Made by a program: the position numbers and the translations under genes. The notes beneath the pieces are model-generated. The model saw only the letters and a list, made by a program, of their open reading frames with translations, was not told the origin of the DNA and searched no databases. 64,000 nucleotides of DNA from Nyssa sinensis (taxonomy: Eukaryota; Streptophyta; Magnoliopsida; Cornales; Nyssaceae): contig CM018036.1 in the NCBI GenBank assembly GCA_008638375.1, positions 12,386,328-12,450,327 on the forward strand. The letters are read 5' to 3'. Positions 44,034 through 56,659 of this stretch are shown here, one piece after another (positions within the stretch are counted from its first letter, which is position 1; the number at the start of each line of letters is the position of its first letter).

Positions 44034-47031
44034 GTAATGCAACTCTCCTCAACTATATATACTTGAATCATACACACTTTCAGTTTTCGAAATCATTTTG
44101 TCTATGAAAAAACACAAAAGCAACACAAGATTTTTGTTACTGTAAGGTCTGAATAGGATTAAATATACGTGGTCTTAAATATTTTTATATGTGGAGAGAT
44201 TGTTTCTGTGACTTCAACTTGTAATATTCTGGTCTCAATGTCCTTCTCTAAAAACTCTTTTTCATATGACATATTTAATTAATTTTTTTAAGACTATAGC
44301 TTATTCAAACAGTTTAAAACTTTTTTTTTAAATTGACTGTTAGTTATTCTTACAAGAGTTTGTTTTTGCAAATTAAACTCGTAACATTTAAGGTTTTAAT
44401 AAAACATTTTTATTGTTATGCTAAGATTTGCTTGCTTCTAAAAGCACATTTCTCTTATATGCACTATATATATTTTGTTATATATATGCACTGTATTACA
44501 GTATTATGTATATATACATTGTATATATTATATACATATATTATGCTATATATATTGTAACGACCTGAAATTTTTTTTTTTGGAATAGATAAAATTTCTT
44601 TTTTCTTCTTTATTACTATTATTGGTATTATTATTGTTAGCATTATTGTGTTATGTGTGTGAGGGTATATATGGTGAGATATGTATATATGTATATGTTA
44701 AGTGTGTGTTATGTGCATATATTCATATGCATATTTAATGTAATTAAATATATATATATATATGTATATGGATATATATATATATATCAACCGTGTGTGC
44801 CGTGTGTGTGTGTATAAGTCAGTGGGTTGGTATGTGTGACATGAGTGATATGATATATATATATATATATGTAGATTACACAATGTCAACTTTGTATTTA
44901 ATACAAAGCTATATTGTGAAGGAAAGGAACGGCTAGAACTGTAGAGAGGTCAAAAAAGATAGAAAAGTAGGGGACTGAGGTGACTGTACGTAGGGGCTGG
45001 TGTATATTTCTATATGTTTAGGTTGAGTGTGAATCCGTTGAGTGGACAGAAAATCAACCAGGGAGAGGCCAAGTCAGTGAGGTTGTGCACACTGAGAGAG
45101 ACTCAAGGAGAGGAACCAGAAGCTCGAACTAGGGGGAGAGAGAACAGGAGACCTGCACTGAGAAAACCAGTAAACAAAAGGTAAGTGGGTCATTCTGTTT
45201 TAAATTTTAGAAAGCATTATAATTTATTTAAATAGTAGGATCATGTAGCTGAGATTGAAAGTGAATTCATGCAAGAAAAATGAAAGAAAACGGTTGAGAA
45301 ACAAATGAGAAAATCAGAGTTGCAGGTTGTGTAGAACAATATGGGTCTTGTGCTTTGATGTTTAAAAACTTAGTTGGATGATTAGAAAATGATCCCCATT
45401 GTTGCAGAAAACGTTTGGAACCAAAACGGGGTAGAAATAGTAACCAGAGAGCCACGAAAATGGGAGTTTGGGCTTGGCCGGAGAGTTGGCCGGAAGGGTT
45501 TAACTCCCTTTTCGTGAAGATCTGGTAAGTTGGATGAAAAACTAACCTTAGGAATGAAATCTACATGAAAAATGGAAGAGAACGGCATTGAGAAAAGAGG
45601 GAAAATCCACCGGAAACCGGCGACCATCGCCGGAAGAGACGACGAAACCCTAAGGGTCTCTGCCGAAAAACCGTGACCACGTTGGGGACGAAGGGTTGGT
45701 TGGGCCTATTGATTTTGAGTCGGGCCGTTTGGTTTTAAAGGGGGGTTTGGGCTTGCTCAATTAAAAGGGCCATTGGGCCTGTTTGGTTAAAAACAGTTTT
45801 GGGGCCCAATGGGTTCAAAAAAAAAATGAAAAGTGAAAAAGAGTGGGGAAGGGAATCGAACCAGGGCCGAGAGTGTGGGGGAAAGGAGCCAAGCGCGTGA
45901 ACAGTTTGGACGGTTACCAACCGTGCCAAATTTTGAACATAATATATATATGTAATACATTTGGCTACATTTAATGAATTAAATTAATTTAATTAAATTA
46001 AACGACCCGAAATAGCCCGAAACCCAAATGAGGCAAGCCTGATATATTTTCTAACTATTTTGGACCTACTAAGACCAACGGTGAGGTCCATGACCCAAGA
46101 TGAGGTCCCAAAAAATAAAAGACCCGTAGAACTCTTAAAAATTACCAAAATGCCCCTGAGTCAAAACATAGTCAAACGAACCCTGATTTGAGTAAAAAAA
46201 TAATGAGATCTTATTATCTCGAACATTCCGAACTCAGCTATGGATTCCTATTTACAAAAAGAGGCCTCGAGAATTGGGAATTCGTGAAGGAGCAAAATGA
46301 CCGTTTTGCCCTTTTAAGTACAAATATCCAAATTGAATTCCGCGAAAGCCTAGACCGACGTTCCGAACTCAATAGTAGAGTCGGTTTAAGTAAAAGAGAT
46401 ACCAATCATAAAGAGACATAAAATTTGATGAATGGCATGAATTCAGATAATGATATATTGCGACCTAATTGTGAATTTTAGGAACACCAGAAAGGGAAAG
46501 AGAAAGTGAGTTGATTCTTTAGACCGACACAGTGGGAGGGCAGAGTTACTCATTGGTGGATGGAACTGAATTGTGGACCCAATTTACTAGGGTTGTGACT
46601 AACCCTACCAGGTACGATATATTGTGCTAAGTAAGAAATAGAATTAAGTTTAGGAATAACTGCTATATTGACTTGATGATTCACGTGTTTGTTTTACTGC
46701 TCATATGCTTATGTGCTCCTTGTTATCTTGTTGAAAGTTTGGTGATGAATGTGAATCATGATTATGTGTATATCGCATGTGTTAGCATAGTGTGTGGATT
46801 ATATTTTTTTTTAGAATTGTTGAGATTATAAAATATGTGACTTAAAGCATGTGTTAAATAGACTATGCATGACATGTGACCTTGATGAAAGGATCTTCTG
46901 ATTTGAATGTTATTGTGTAATACATCATTTAAAGCATACTTCATGTGTGGATATGATGCTTTATTGAGATTACATTATGGTATGGTGGAATCAAAGCATC
47001 TTGGCATAGTATGGTTCCTTGGACATGACCT

Positions 47032-47187
47032 GACATGATATTGCATTTGGTATCCGAACCAGCGGGAGCGATCCACGAAGGGACATGATATTGCATTTGG
47101 TACCCGAACCAGCGGGAGCAATCCGCGAAGGGACATGATGTTGCATTTGGTACCCGAACCGACGGGAGCGATCCGTGAAGGGACATG
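47032..47187 (+). repeat. 50-bp minisatellite, three copies
   Basis: TTGCATTTGG recurs at 47041, 47091 and 47141, each followed by TAYCCGAACC and a GGGAGC…ATCC…GAAGG block. The units differ by a few bases. A looser run of GAGTTGACATG words continues to about 47300. Confidence 0.9.
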
Positions 47188-47420
47188 ACATTATATTACA
47201 TTACATGAGTTGACATGGGTGTGCATAGAGTTGACATGAGTATGACACAGAGTTGACATGGTATAGAAGTTGACATGGTTGTGACATAGAGTTGCATGAG
47301 TGTGTCACGCATATTTTTATTGCATTGTATTAATGAATTCCCGAATGTGTGATGAATCTTGTTAATGCATTGTATGGATGAATAGGATGGCATGTAGGTT
47401 ATAATTGTTTTGAATCTTGT

Positions 47421-47600
47421 TAGTACATTGTATGCATGATGTTGAATGCCATGTAGATATAACTGTACACTTGCACATGCCACGCCTTAGATTAGGTTCA
47501 TGAGTTGGATGACATGTAGATTATTGCTAGTACATTGTATGTGTGATGTTGAATGCCATGTATATATAACTGTACACTTGCACATGCCACGCCTTTAATT
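47421..47600 (+). repeat. direct duplication, ~107-bp period
   Basis: TAGTACATTGTATG (47421 and 47528) is followed each time by GATGTTGAATGCCATGTA and CTGTACACTTGCACATGCCA. Confidence 0.88.
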
Positions 47601-48446
47601 TTGTTTCTTGCATTAGCATTATATTGTACTAGCAGTTGAGCTGACCCATTCGTGGGACAAACATTTCAAATGACGCTCCCGGCACTTGAGACTTGAGGAA
47701 GTCTTACAGAGTGGAGGAGATATGAGCTTAGGAGGATATTTGGCCCTTGAAGGCATATTTTGTGATGTAGGGCTTCAGCCCGAATGACATGTTGAATGTT
47801 TTTATTGACTGTGTTTTATATGGATGTACATTGAAGGAAATGAATGTAAGTTTGAGTTGAATCCGTTAGATTGTTCTTTATTTATTTATTATTTTATTTT
47901 CCTCTTGCTTCGTCAGTCACGCTTCAGGTTCGGTGGAATTCGGGGCGTGACATATATGTCATATATATATTTAGATATAGATATATGTACTATATACATA
48001 TATATATACTATATATATATATGTTATGTATAATTACATGAAACCACTCATTAATATTTTTAAATAGTTAAGAGTCTATCAATTTTTAGAGTGAGAGAGA
48101 GTGAATTTTGAGTTTTACAATTACCAAATTGCTTATGAAGTACTCATTAGTTGTTATGACTATATATTGTATATGTTTTACTATTTTGTTCTTTCCCAAA
48201 TGGAGATATATGTATTCTTATATATATATATATATATATATATTCTTATACTATTTATTATTTTTCACTCTCAACCTACCAAACACCCATATTCAACCTA
48301 TATTAACCCGTAAAATTAACAGATACCTTATTACCCAACCCGTTTACGATCCACTAACTAAATAAGTTATCCATATTCATTAATTAGTGGACGGGTTAGG
48401 ACGTGTTGATGTGTTTGGATAACATTTGCTACCTTTAGGTCATTCT

Positions 48447-49133
48447 TTCAGTTAAACCAACAAGTGCATAAGTCGATGTTAGAAGTCACTTAAGGGAAAT
48501 CCCTAATTTTTACTCAAATAATTTAAAAAGAATAGTGTTTGGCTCCAAATCAGGTAGAAGAAACTTCCTCATACTCACGTACCACGTAAGCAATCACATA
48601 TATATTATATGACTATTTAATTTTAACTAAAAAATAAAAATTAAATAAATTTAAAAAGCACGTGTGCATTACATATGTGACAAATTGTGGTTAAGACACG
48701 AACTTGGATAGGAAGAAACTCTTTATACCGAGTTTGAAACTAAGTATTATCTATTTAAAAATTCATATTCATAAGGAATTGACATAAAATTTTATGCTGA
48801 CTGTGAGTTATCTTACGTAACCTTGCTTTTGTTATAATGGTATCCACTTTCTAATTTAAGAATATGGCACTAAGGACAATACATGCAACATTATGAATTT
48901 TTCTATGGTAAAAGAAAGAAAAAAAATTAAAAAAACACATATGACAGGTGAGGTTCCAACTAGTTCATTCATTAATTTGCTTTTGGCTAAGAAAATAATT
49001 TTGAATTGCAAATGCATATATAATGCTTGCCATGCAATATGCTAACCAGTGTGGCTCTACAAGGTAGTTTTTTGTTTGTGTCATAAAAATTTCACAATTG
49101 TACTTCATGGGTTAGAAATTTATAGTCATTTAT
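48447..49133. other. intergenic DNA, nothing recognised
   Basis: AT-rich, no supported ORF. Confidence 0.4.
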
Positions 49134-49656
49134 TAGGGGTCGGCTCAACTATAAAATCAACAAAGTAATTACTTTGAACCCCACTTAAAAGAAAGACCTC
49201 AAATTTTATATATTTGCAGTATACTTAAATTAGAACTTGAGGATAATATAAGTCTAACTCTAAAAAAGGTCCCATATTTTAAGCATTAGTATAATCAAAT
49301 TAGAAGTCTAATGTTAATAAAAATCTAACTCTACAAAAAATGCATCATAAAGATTCTATAAAAATACAAACTTAGTTTTATTAATAGAGTCTTATTTGTA
49401 TTTTACTCTAATATTTTATTGCTATCTGTTTAGATAAAAAAAATTTATGCAAAAACTCTATTATTAAAGTTTCATTCAATATATACCTCTCTCTTGGTGA
49501 AAAATAATTTAATTTTATATAACAAAAGTAAGTATAATATACATATATATATATATGAAGCAAAGTAAAAAAAAATTTATATTAATATTTAACAAAGACC
49601 CCATTTAGAGTTGTTACTTATCGTTTTAGACCTCTAATTATATAAAGTCGGCCCTA
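49134..49656. mobile_element. hAT-like MITE, same family as 30923-31475
   Basis: Starts TAGGGGTCGGCTCAAC; reverse complement of the end is TAGGGCCGACTTTATA. The interior (reverse complement) resembles the PHD-intron copy around TTGAATGAAACTTTAATAAT. The candidate 8-bp flanks match at 5/8 only. Confidence 0.6.
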
Positions 49657-51261
49657 GCCTTTAAAGGATGATTAAGCTCAGCATGTTTAAGATATCTCGA
49701 CATTCTTAAACTCTTTCTTTGTACACTTGTAATGACCAAAATTAAAACCTTTTTTTTTTTTTAATTTAAGAATAACCACTAAACTACATTGACAATAAGA
49801 TGTCTTCTATCATTTTTATCTGTTTCGTCGCACATTTATAACAACCAAAATTAAAACCTTCTAAAATTAGAAATTTTGTTTGTTGACAAAGCATTGAGTA
49901 ATAGGTCATTCACAAAGCCTTTAATTAAGCTAAGGGATTTTTGGTAATAGGTCTGTTACAAAATGTTTAATTAAACTAAGGTCTAATCCAAAATATTGTA
50001 AGACCAACTCCAAAAAGGGGATCCATTTTTTAACCGCAAAAAACTCATTTGAGTGTTGCTATAGTGTTTATGCATACACCAATGACTTCCATCATTATAT
50101 ATCACCTAAACAGTGGTATTCAAAATGAGTATCCTATTTGATATTTTAACATATTTTTGTCTCTCTCTTCTCACTCTTCTCACTAATCTATCTTTTTTTT
50201 TATCTTCCAACTAATTTTTGGATCCCTTTCTCCGTCTTTTCTTAGGGGATTCATATCTACATCCACTTGTTTACTATTTATGCTTTGATTTAAAATGAAA
50301 TCTATTAAACAATATTCATATTGAATATGATTTTTTTTAAATCAGAATTTATACAATGTAATCAATCCCACATAACAGAGAATTTATCTATCCAGTTTAA
50401 ACAAATATTTTTTTTTTGGTGTGAGTTCTAATTGTATTAACAAAAGAAAATAGAAAGCGTATATGTAAAACAAGAGAGAAATACACAACTAAAACAAATT
50501 TCCTAACAATCAATAATAGAGAAATTTCTTTATCTAGCAAACATGGAAATTTCTCTTTCTTACAGTGAATTAGAAAAGGAAAAAAACACCTCAATCTCTT
50601 CCTTAAATGTGAGATTACCACAATGACCATCACTACTTGTCAGACTCCATTGAAACAATTGATCTCTCTATACACTCCGTGCTAAAATTGACCATCACAA
50701 TTTACACCATCACGATTGTTGCATCACAACTGACCTTCCTCGAGTGTTTTTTATAATTACAAAGACCTTTCTTGATATTTTTGAAATGACACTGATTTTC
50801 TCTATTTTTACTAACAAAGTACAAACACTTCCCTTTCAGCCCAAATTTGTTTGAAAATAACAAAAGTGCCCATTTTATATTTTTTTCCCTGCAATTTTCA
50901 ATTTAATCATTTTTTTAACTTTTTTTTTAAAGAATTTTTTTATTTTATTTAAAAAATAAATTTAAGATAAATAACTTATATTTTTTAGCCAACAAATATT
51001 TTAATTAATATTTTTTAAAAAATGAAAAAAAAAATTGGTCAAAATTTTAAAAAAAAAGTACAAAAAGATAATGAAAGGAACAATTTTGAAAAAAATTGAT
51101 TGGAAGGGAGGTATTTGTATTTTTTCAGTAAAAGTAAAAAATGTTAGTATCATTTCAAAAACTCATAAAATGTTTTTGTTATTATCAGAAAATTGTCAAT
51201 GTAATTTCCTTTTTTATATTTTATATTATTTACCCAACCTTGTAGCCTACTGTTAGCCCCT
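49657..51261. other. intergenic DNA, nothing firm
   Basis: AT-rich. AAGACCAACTCCAAAAAGGG near 50000 hints at another MITE but no pair of ends was found. No gene is supported. Confidence 0.4.
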
Positions 51262-52287
51262 TGAAGGGTTGACACGGTCATGGCATTGGTGAGCCTCAAC
51301 TAATGCCAAGGCCAAGGTGGGGGTGGCTTGTCATGGGCACCTTTACTTGAAGATTGAGATGCCTTGAAATTATATTCCACACTTGGAATTACATTCAGGA
51401 GTGGAATGGCATTCGGGAGTGGAAATGACATTCCTAAGGTTGGATGTCTTGAAGGATTTTTGACTTGGCGCAGTTGGATGCACGACTCGGGCAATGAAGG
51501 GTTAAGGCAATGCCTTTGTAAACAGTTTGGCGCATGGATTGCCTTTGGTAAGGCAAATGTGCACAGGTGGAAGAACTGACTCTGCAAGGGGTTGTGTCGA
51601 CTCCTGTTAAGTGGACAAATCTTCATAAGACATATATAGGAGGCAGTACCCCCTTGAGGCGCCTATGGGCGAGTTAGCCATGCGGCCTAAGACCTTGGCA
51701 CCTTCGAGGTAAGGCATGTTGCTGTTGTAAAGCTAGGTTCGACATGGTGGTCCGACCTCTATCACCAACGGCGGCGACATATGGTGGCAATGTTCGACAA
51801 ACAAGTCCGAACCATGAGTAGGCATGGTTCGGCAATGAGGGCTGACACAGAAGCATTGGTGGGACCAAGTGGTACGCTGATGCAAGGTAGCAACACATGT
51901 GGTGGCAGTGCTGGACTGGCAGAATACAAGTCCGTCTAGGAAAGGGAAACCGTGTGATGAGTTGGCGCGAACCAAGTCGTTTAGGAAAGAGAAACCGTGT
52001 GATGTGTTTTCCTATAAATACAATGTAATAGGGGGGCGGAGATAGATAAAAGAGAGCGTGTTCTCTTGTCACGCAACCCTTAGGTTATGTATTCTTTTGT
52101 ATTCGTATGAGAGTATTGTGAATAAAAGGTTGGGAAAGTGTTTCCTGTAATCTGTGTGTCTTTGTGTGTTGTTGTGTTCTCTTTTATAAGCCTCTTGATG
52201 TGCGTGTGAGTATTGGCTTACTAAGACAGCGTCTTAGTGCCTGCACAAAGTAGAAAAATTCAGAAACGAATTTAGACCCTAGTGACA
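51262..52287 (+). repeat. 5' LTR of Gypsy element
   Basis: About 1026 bp, begins TGAAGGGTTGACACGG and ends AGTGACA. It carries a TATA box (CCTATAAATAC, about 52010-52020) and AATAAAAGG at about 52122. Homologous over its whole length to 60580-61602. Confidence 0.88.
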
Positions 52288-52289
52288 AT

Positions 52290-52301
52290 TGGTATCAAAG
52301 C
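52290..52301 (+). other. primer binding site of Gypsy element
   Basis: TGGTATCAAAGC, two bases after the LTR end, complementary to the 3' end of initiator Met tRNA. Confidence 0.8.
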
Positions 52302-52309
52302 GCAGTTTG

Positions 52310-52912
52310 ACAACCACGGCTGGTGGTGCTGCAAACGAGGCCCTAAGAGATCGAGTGACCCGCTTGGAAAACTTCGTTGGTGTCCCTGAAGATGACGATG
52401 GTGTTTTTCTTTCTGTTTCAACAGAACAACACGCCATCGAGTTGGATGAACTTGCGGAAGATTCTTGACGACTTCATGACAGAAGCGAATGCCAGAATCA
52501 ACAACATCACTGGAAGATGTGATAGTCCCTGACTAACGTCGTGAAAATCAACCTCAAGAGTTTGGAGGATGATGTAGCCCCTAGTCAAGAAGTCTGTCCC
52601 TGCCCACCAAGGCGCCATCGGAGAGGTGACCTCCAAGATCAAAGTCCCTGAGCCGAAGGCTTTTGCTAGTGCCAGAAATTCGAAGGAATTGGAGAATTTC
52701 CTTTGGGACATAGAGCAGTATTTCAAGGCTGCCCGTGTCCCCGACACAAAGAAGGTAGCCATAACCAGTATGTATTTTGTAGACGATGCAAAACTCTGGT
52801 GGAGGACCCTGAGTGCAAGATGACATGAACGCTGGACGTCCTCGGATCGAAGTATAGGGAGATCTTGAAGAAGGAACCGAAAGGATCAGTTCCTCCCTTG
52901 CAACACTGCATG
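52310..52912 (+). pseudogene. Gypsy gag, 5' part
   Basis: At 52626-52823 the frame gives IKVPEPKAFASARNSKELEN, FLWDIEQYFKAARVPD and SMYFVDDAKLWWRTLSAR, the retrotransposon gag core. A frameshift follows, and LKKEPKGSVPP and LQHCM lead to the insertion point at 52912. The coding sequence resumes at 56660. Confidence 0.82.
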
Positions 52913-53449
52913 TGTCACGACCCGAAATCTGACTTATGCAGGATCAGGGGTCTGGGATTGGCCACCGAGGCCTTTTTTAATGATCACAATCCTTTTCTCT
53001 TTTTCATCTAATCAAACGCAAGAGAATAAATTTCTTTTTCGATTGCGGAAGTGTCAACACACAAATCAACATCAATCATCTATATATATATATATATTCC
53101 ATAATAATTTCATAAGTACACGATGTAAATTTTTCCAAGCCTGCTAGTACCATATTCGATATACAATCCATAACTTCCAAAAGCGACTACATCATGTCTA
53201 ACAAAATTCTATTACAAAAAGGATTTATAACTTTATAAGCTTTCGGCTATTCTGATTGAAACTGTTATTCCCTTGCCACTATTGATATCTAAAATATATT
53301 GGATAAAAATCCTATGAGCTCAACAGCTCGTGAGTATCCCAGCTTGTGAGTATTCTATAACATACCAAGGGTTTCAAAACCACTATATAATTCAATACTG
53401 AAATGTCAATGATCAGATATCATATGTTATCTTAATTTATAGTACAAGA

Positions 53450-53740
53450 TAACGGTATCAAATTCACTTCCAATAAATTTCAATTCAACGATAATCGTAA
53501 ATCGATAATCAATAACATAGTTCAATAAATCAAAATCACAGTTCAATAACATAGTTCGATAAATCACAGTTCGATGAGTCTTGGTTCAATAAATCATAGT
53601 TCGATAACATAATTCGATAGATCATAATTCAATATCATAGTTATATCATAGTTTGATAATTCAAAATTATGGTTCGACAACGTAATTCGATAAATCATAG
53701 TTCAATCATGGTTCATATTCAATATTCACATTCAAAAATC
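53450..53740. repeat. degenerate short tandem repeats (CATAGTTCGATAA-type)
   Basis: Many imperfect copies of a 20-25-bp unit built on ATAGTTCAATAAATCA / ATAATTCGATAGATCA within the solo LTR-like insertion. Confidence 0.65.
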
Positions 53741-55845
53741 ATATATTCCACTTCTATGGCAAGTAAATTAGCACCTTGTTGACTGAGATTGATAGACTAG
53801 CTAGTTCGATATGCCAGTATCAACACCAGCTCACCACAATATACCTTGTGGGAAGGGTTCGATAAATCACAACCTATTCAATAATGACTAATCATAGAAG
53901 AGTGTTCTATTCAAAGCATCAAAATCATATCCAATCATATCCAAAATCAATAATCATCAATAGCAGTTCAATTACTCAAATCAAAGTTCTTTATTTGATA
54001 TTTAGTTAAAACAGTTCAAACATTTGTAAGAAAATTATATAACATTTGAGTGTCTTACAAACACATTTTCTTAAGTCAAAGAAGACAATATAGTTGTCAA
54101 TAGGTCATTCAAAACGTATACAGTATAACTGTTAAACAAAGGCTATAAAGGAAAACGATTTCATATGTCGATATATCATAAAAGAGTTCAATATTTATAT
54201 CTATAATGAAAATGTCTGCCTCAATATGGTATGAAACACTCACTTGAATTCCAAAAACTTAACTCCAAAAATCCTTCCTTTAGTTGAAGGTTCCTAAAAT
54301 CACAATTCAAAATCCTGTTACTTTTTTGTTCAAAGTATCACATAATTTAACTGTCAATCTAGATCCTTCTGCTATTCCAATTTCCCTCTCTCTATAGCTT
54401 CATTAAGTCTTAGGGACTCATTGGTCATTTTTCAGTTTGTTGTCGGGCCTTATTTTCCCCAAAAAGATATCACCGTTAGGTTCAAAGTGTCGAATATAAT
54501 TGGTTTAGACTTTTCTAGATTTAAATTTGTGTATTTATAGTTTATTTTAAGCCTAGGGCATTTTTGTGATTTTATGTTTTTACGTGTCATATTTTTTGGT
54601 ACTTCGTTTGCCAAAATGGACTCTACCATTGAGTCTGGATTGCCCAAAATAGTCAAAATGGACTACCTTTTATATTCAATTGGCCCCGGGTATCATTAGG
54701 GGTAAAATGGTAATTTTACATTTCATGTGTCTTAATTTTTGAGACTTAATTTCACAAATCGGACTCTGCCGTTGAGTCCGGAATGCCCAAAAACATTGGG
54801 TTGCACTATTCTTTTATGTTATTTGGACTTCGTTTGACTAATTTTTGGCTTAGGGTGTTTTGATAATTTTTTCTAATTTAAAAAGGATTTTTATTTAATT
54901 TTCTTGGTAATTTCATAATTAATCAAAAGCTGGGGGGTCAAAATGCAATTTTAAGAAGTTGTTAAGTAAACCGACCGATTCAATCCTAATTCAATTGGAC
55001 CGATTCGGTTTAGTGGAGAGCCAAAGGGTTTAGTTTGGTTGCTGCATCAGCATGATGTCATGATGACCTCATGCCACACTAATTCAAACGACGTCGCTTC
55101 AGTATGAATTTAAACCCAATTACACTCGGGTCGCCCCAGACCCGGTATCCGGCCCGAATGACCTGACCTATGAACAGTGTCGTCTTCCCCCTCAGGACGA
55201 CCACTGTTCACCGAAACCCTAGATTTTTTTCTTCTCTATTTCGTTAATTTTGGAGCTATATTCTTCACTGTTTTCAATCCAAACTATTTTCTGGAGGTCA
55301 AGGGAAGGCTTTAGCATTGGTTTGAGGTATCGAATCTAGCGATGCAGTTCAGTTGAACTCCATTATCGTCTCGGCTGTAACTCCATCGTACAGCTTCGTT
55401 TCTTGATGGTTTTGAAAGATTTTTGTTGGGTTGTGACCCCCTTCCTATGGGGTTTCATATTCCATTCAAAGAAACAAGTTTGAAGCTCAAATGGTGAAAT
55501 TTATTTGGGTGGCCGTGACCTGCAAGTCGGTTTATATCCCTCGTCTTTGACCCAATCGATCTTATTTTTATGGATTTGGGTTCCTCATAGCCTCTAGTTT
55601 AATCCCTAAGTGGTGAAAACTGGTTTGGTCTTCGTTGGATCAGACCTAGTTGTCAAGGTCCATCAATGGCGGCCTTCACGGGTTTGGTATTCTAAGAGTT
55701 GTTTCAGAGTTCAAACTTCATGCCCAAATCAAGTTTACACATTCTAGATATCATGCATGCATATTTAGACTCCTAAATCACTCAAACCATATCAAAATTT
55801 TAAGAAAGGAAAATTCAAGAGTTGGTGTTTCACCTTCTGAACAGT

Positions 55846-55882
<37 letters not shown>
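55846..55882 (+). repeat. (CT)n microsatellite
   Basis: Pure CT run starting after CAGTG. A second, shorter CT stretch lies near 56003-56022. Confidence 0.9.
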
Positions 55883-55887
<5 letters not shown>

Positions 55888-56659
55888 TTCTTCTTCTTGG
55901 TTGAGAATTTGTGGTCCCCTTCAGATTAGGCAGCCATGCGAGCAACCTCTTCCTTTTTCTTCTTTTTCCTTTTTCTCCCTCTCTCATTTTCTCTCTCTTG
56001 TTTTCTCTCTCTCTCTCTCTACTCGAGCACACACTTCCACTACTGCAGTTGTTCAACCATGCACACAACACCACTATATACACTCAGCCCTCCACTCATT
56101 TAGCCAACCCACTCTCTCTTCTCTTTTCTTTTCAGTTTCTGAATTTTCCACCCACTCTTTCTCTCTTTTATTTTCAATTCAGATTTTCCCACACACACAC
56201 GCAACACAGCACTGCCACTTCTACTTTGCAGTCCACCTCTTTTCTTATTCTTTACATCACAAACCATGTGCAGCACATGGTTAACACCTTCACATACGGC
56301 ACATATATATATATATGTACACATATGTACTGATATGTATACATATATTCTGATACATATATCTATATAAACTTATATATATCTTTATGTTTTTTTTTTT
56401 TTTCGTCTCAGTTTTGGGGTCGAGTCATTTTGATCATTTCTCGATTGGCGTGTCCTATTGGACGGCTGACTATCGCTCGTTCATTTTTAGATTTATCCAT
56501 GGCCTATGATTGTCATCGTCAAATTTTCAGGATAACTTAACATTTCGATTTAATTTTTAACTTAACTCATGTCATATTTTAGCTTATGGTTCGGGTTCAC
56601 ATGTCATGACCCGGGTCTACTGGGTCAGGGTACCGACTAATTCGGGTCGAGGTATTACA

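Larger units (their letters stand above)
44556..47952. mobile_element. solo LTR-like insertion, 3.4 kb
   Basis: Starts TGTAACGACCTGAAAT and ends GGGGCGTGACA, flanked by TATAT on both sides (44551-44555 and 47953-47957), a 5-bp duplication. TG…CA ends with inverted TGTAACGNCC / TGTCACGCCCCGAA are typical of large plant Gypsy LTRs. No coding capacity and no internal second LTR, so a solo LTR left by recombination is the simplest reading. It holds tandem repeats at 47032-47187 and 47421-47600. The flank is AT-rich, so the duplication alone is weak. Confidence 0.62.
43279..48437. mobile_element. hAT-like element, with gene-like exon and nested solo LTR
   Basis: Left end TAAGCCTGGCAAAATGG; reverse complement of right end TAAAGGTAGCAAATGTT. 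It is flanked by an exact 8-bp duplication GGTCATTC (43271-43278 and 48438-48445; nine bases match if the next T is counted). Both subterminal regions are rich in the words GGGTCGGGT / AACCCGT, as in many plant hAT MITEs. Without the nested 3.4-kb insertion it is about 1.76 kb. No transposase was found. Confidence 0.72.
52913..56659. mobile_element. solo LTR-like insertion, 3.7 kb, inside Gypsy gag
   Basis: Starts TGTCACGACCCGAAATCTG and ends GGTCGAGGTATTACA. It is flanked by an exact 5-bp duplication GCATG (52908-52912 and 56660-56664). The gag frame closes cleanly once it is set aside. No ORF of note; holds degenerate GTTCGATAA / AATTCGATAAATCATAG repeats (53450-53740) and (CT)n at about 55846-55882. 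Ends resemble those of 44556-47952 when that element is reversed (TGTCACGCCCCGAA), so both may be LTRs of one large Gypsy family. Confidence 0.78.

Noticed and set aside
44333..44889. Tyr/Ile-rich ORFs around TATATA arrays
   Set aside because: Simple-repeat translations with no coding signal.
47032..47187. Could the 50-bp repeats be a CRISPR array?
   Set aside because: Units are contiguous with no unique spacers, and the host is a plant.
55778..56333. Several ORFs on both strands, rich in Ser-Leu or Arg-Glu
   Set aside because: They are products of (CT)n microsatellites inside the solo LTR-like insertion.
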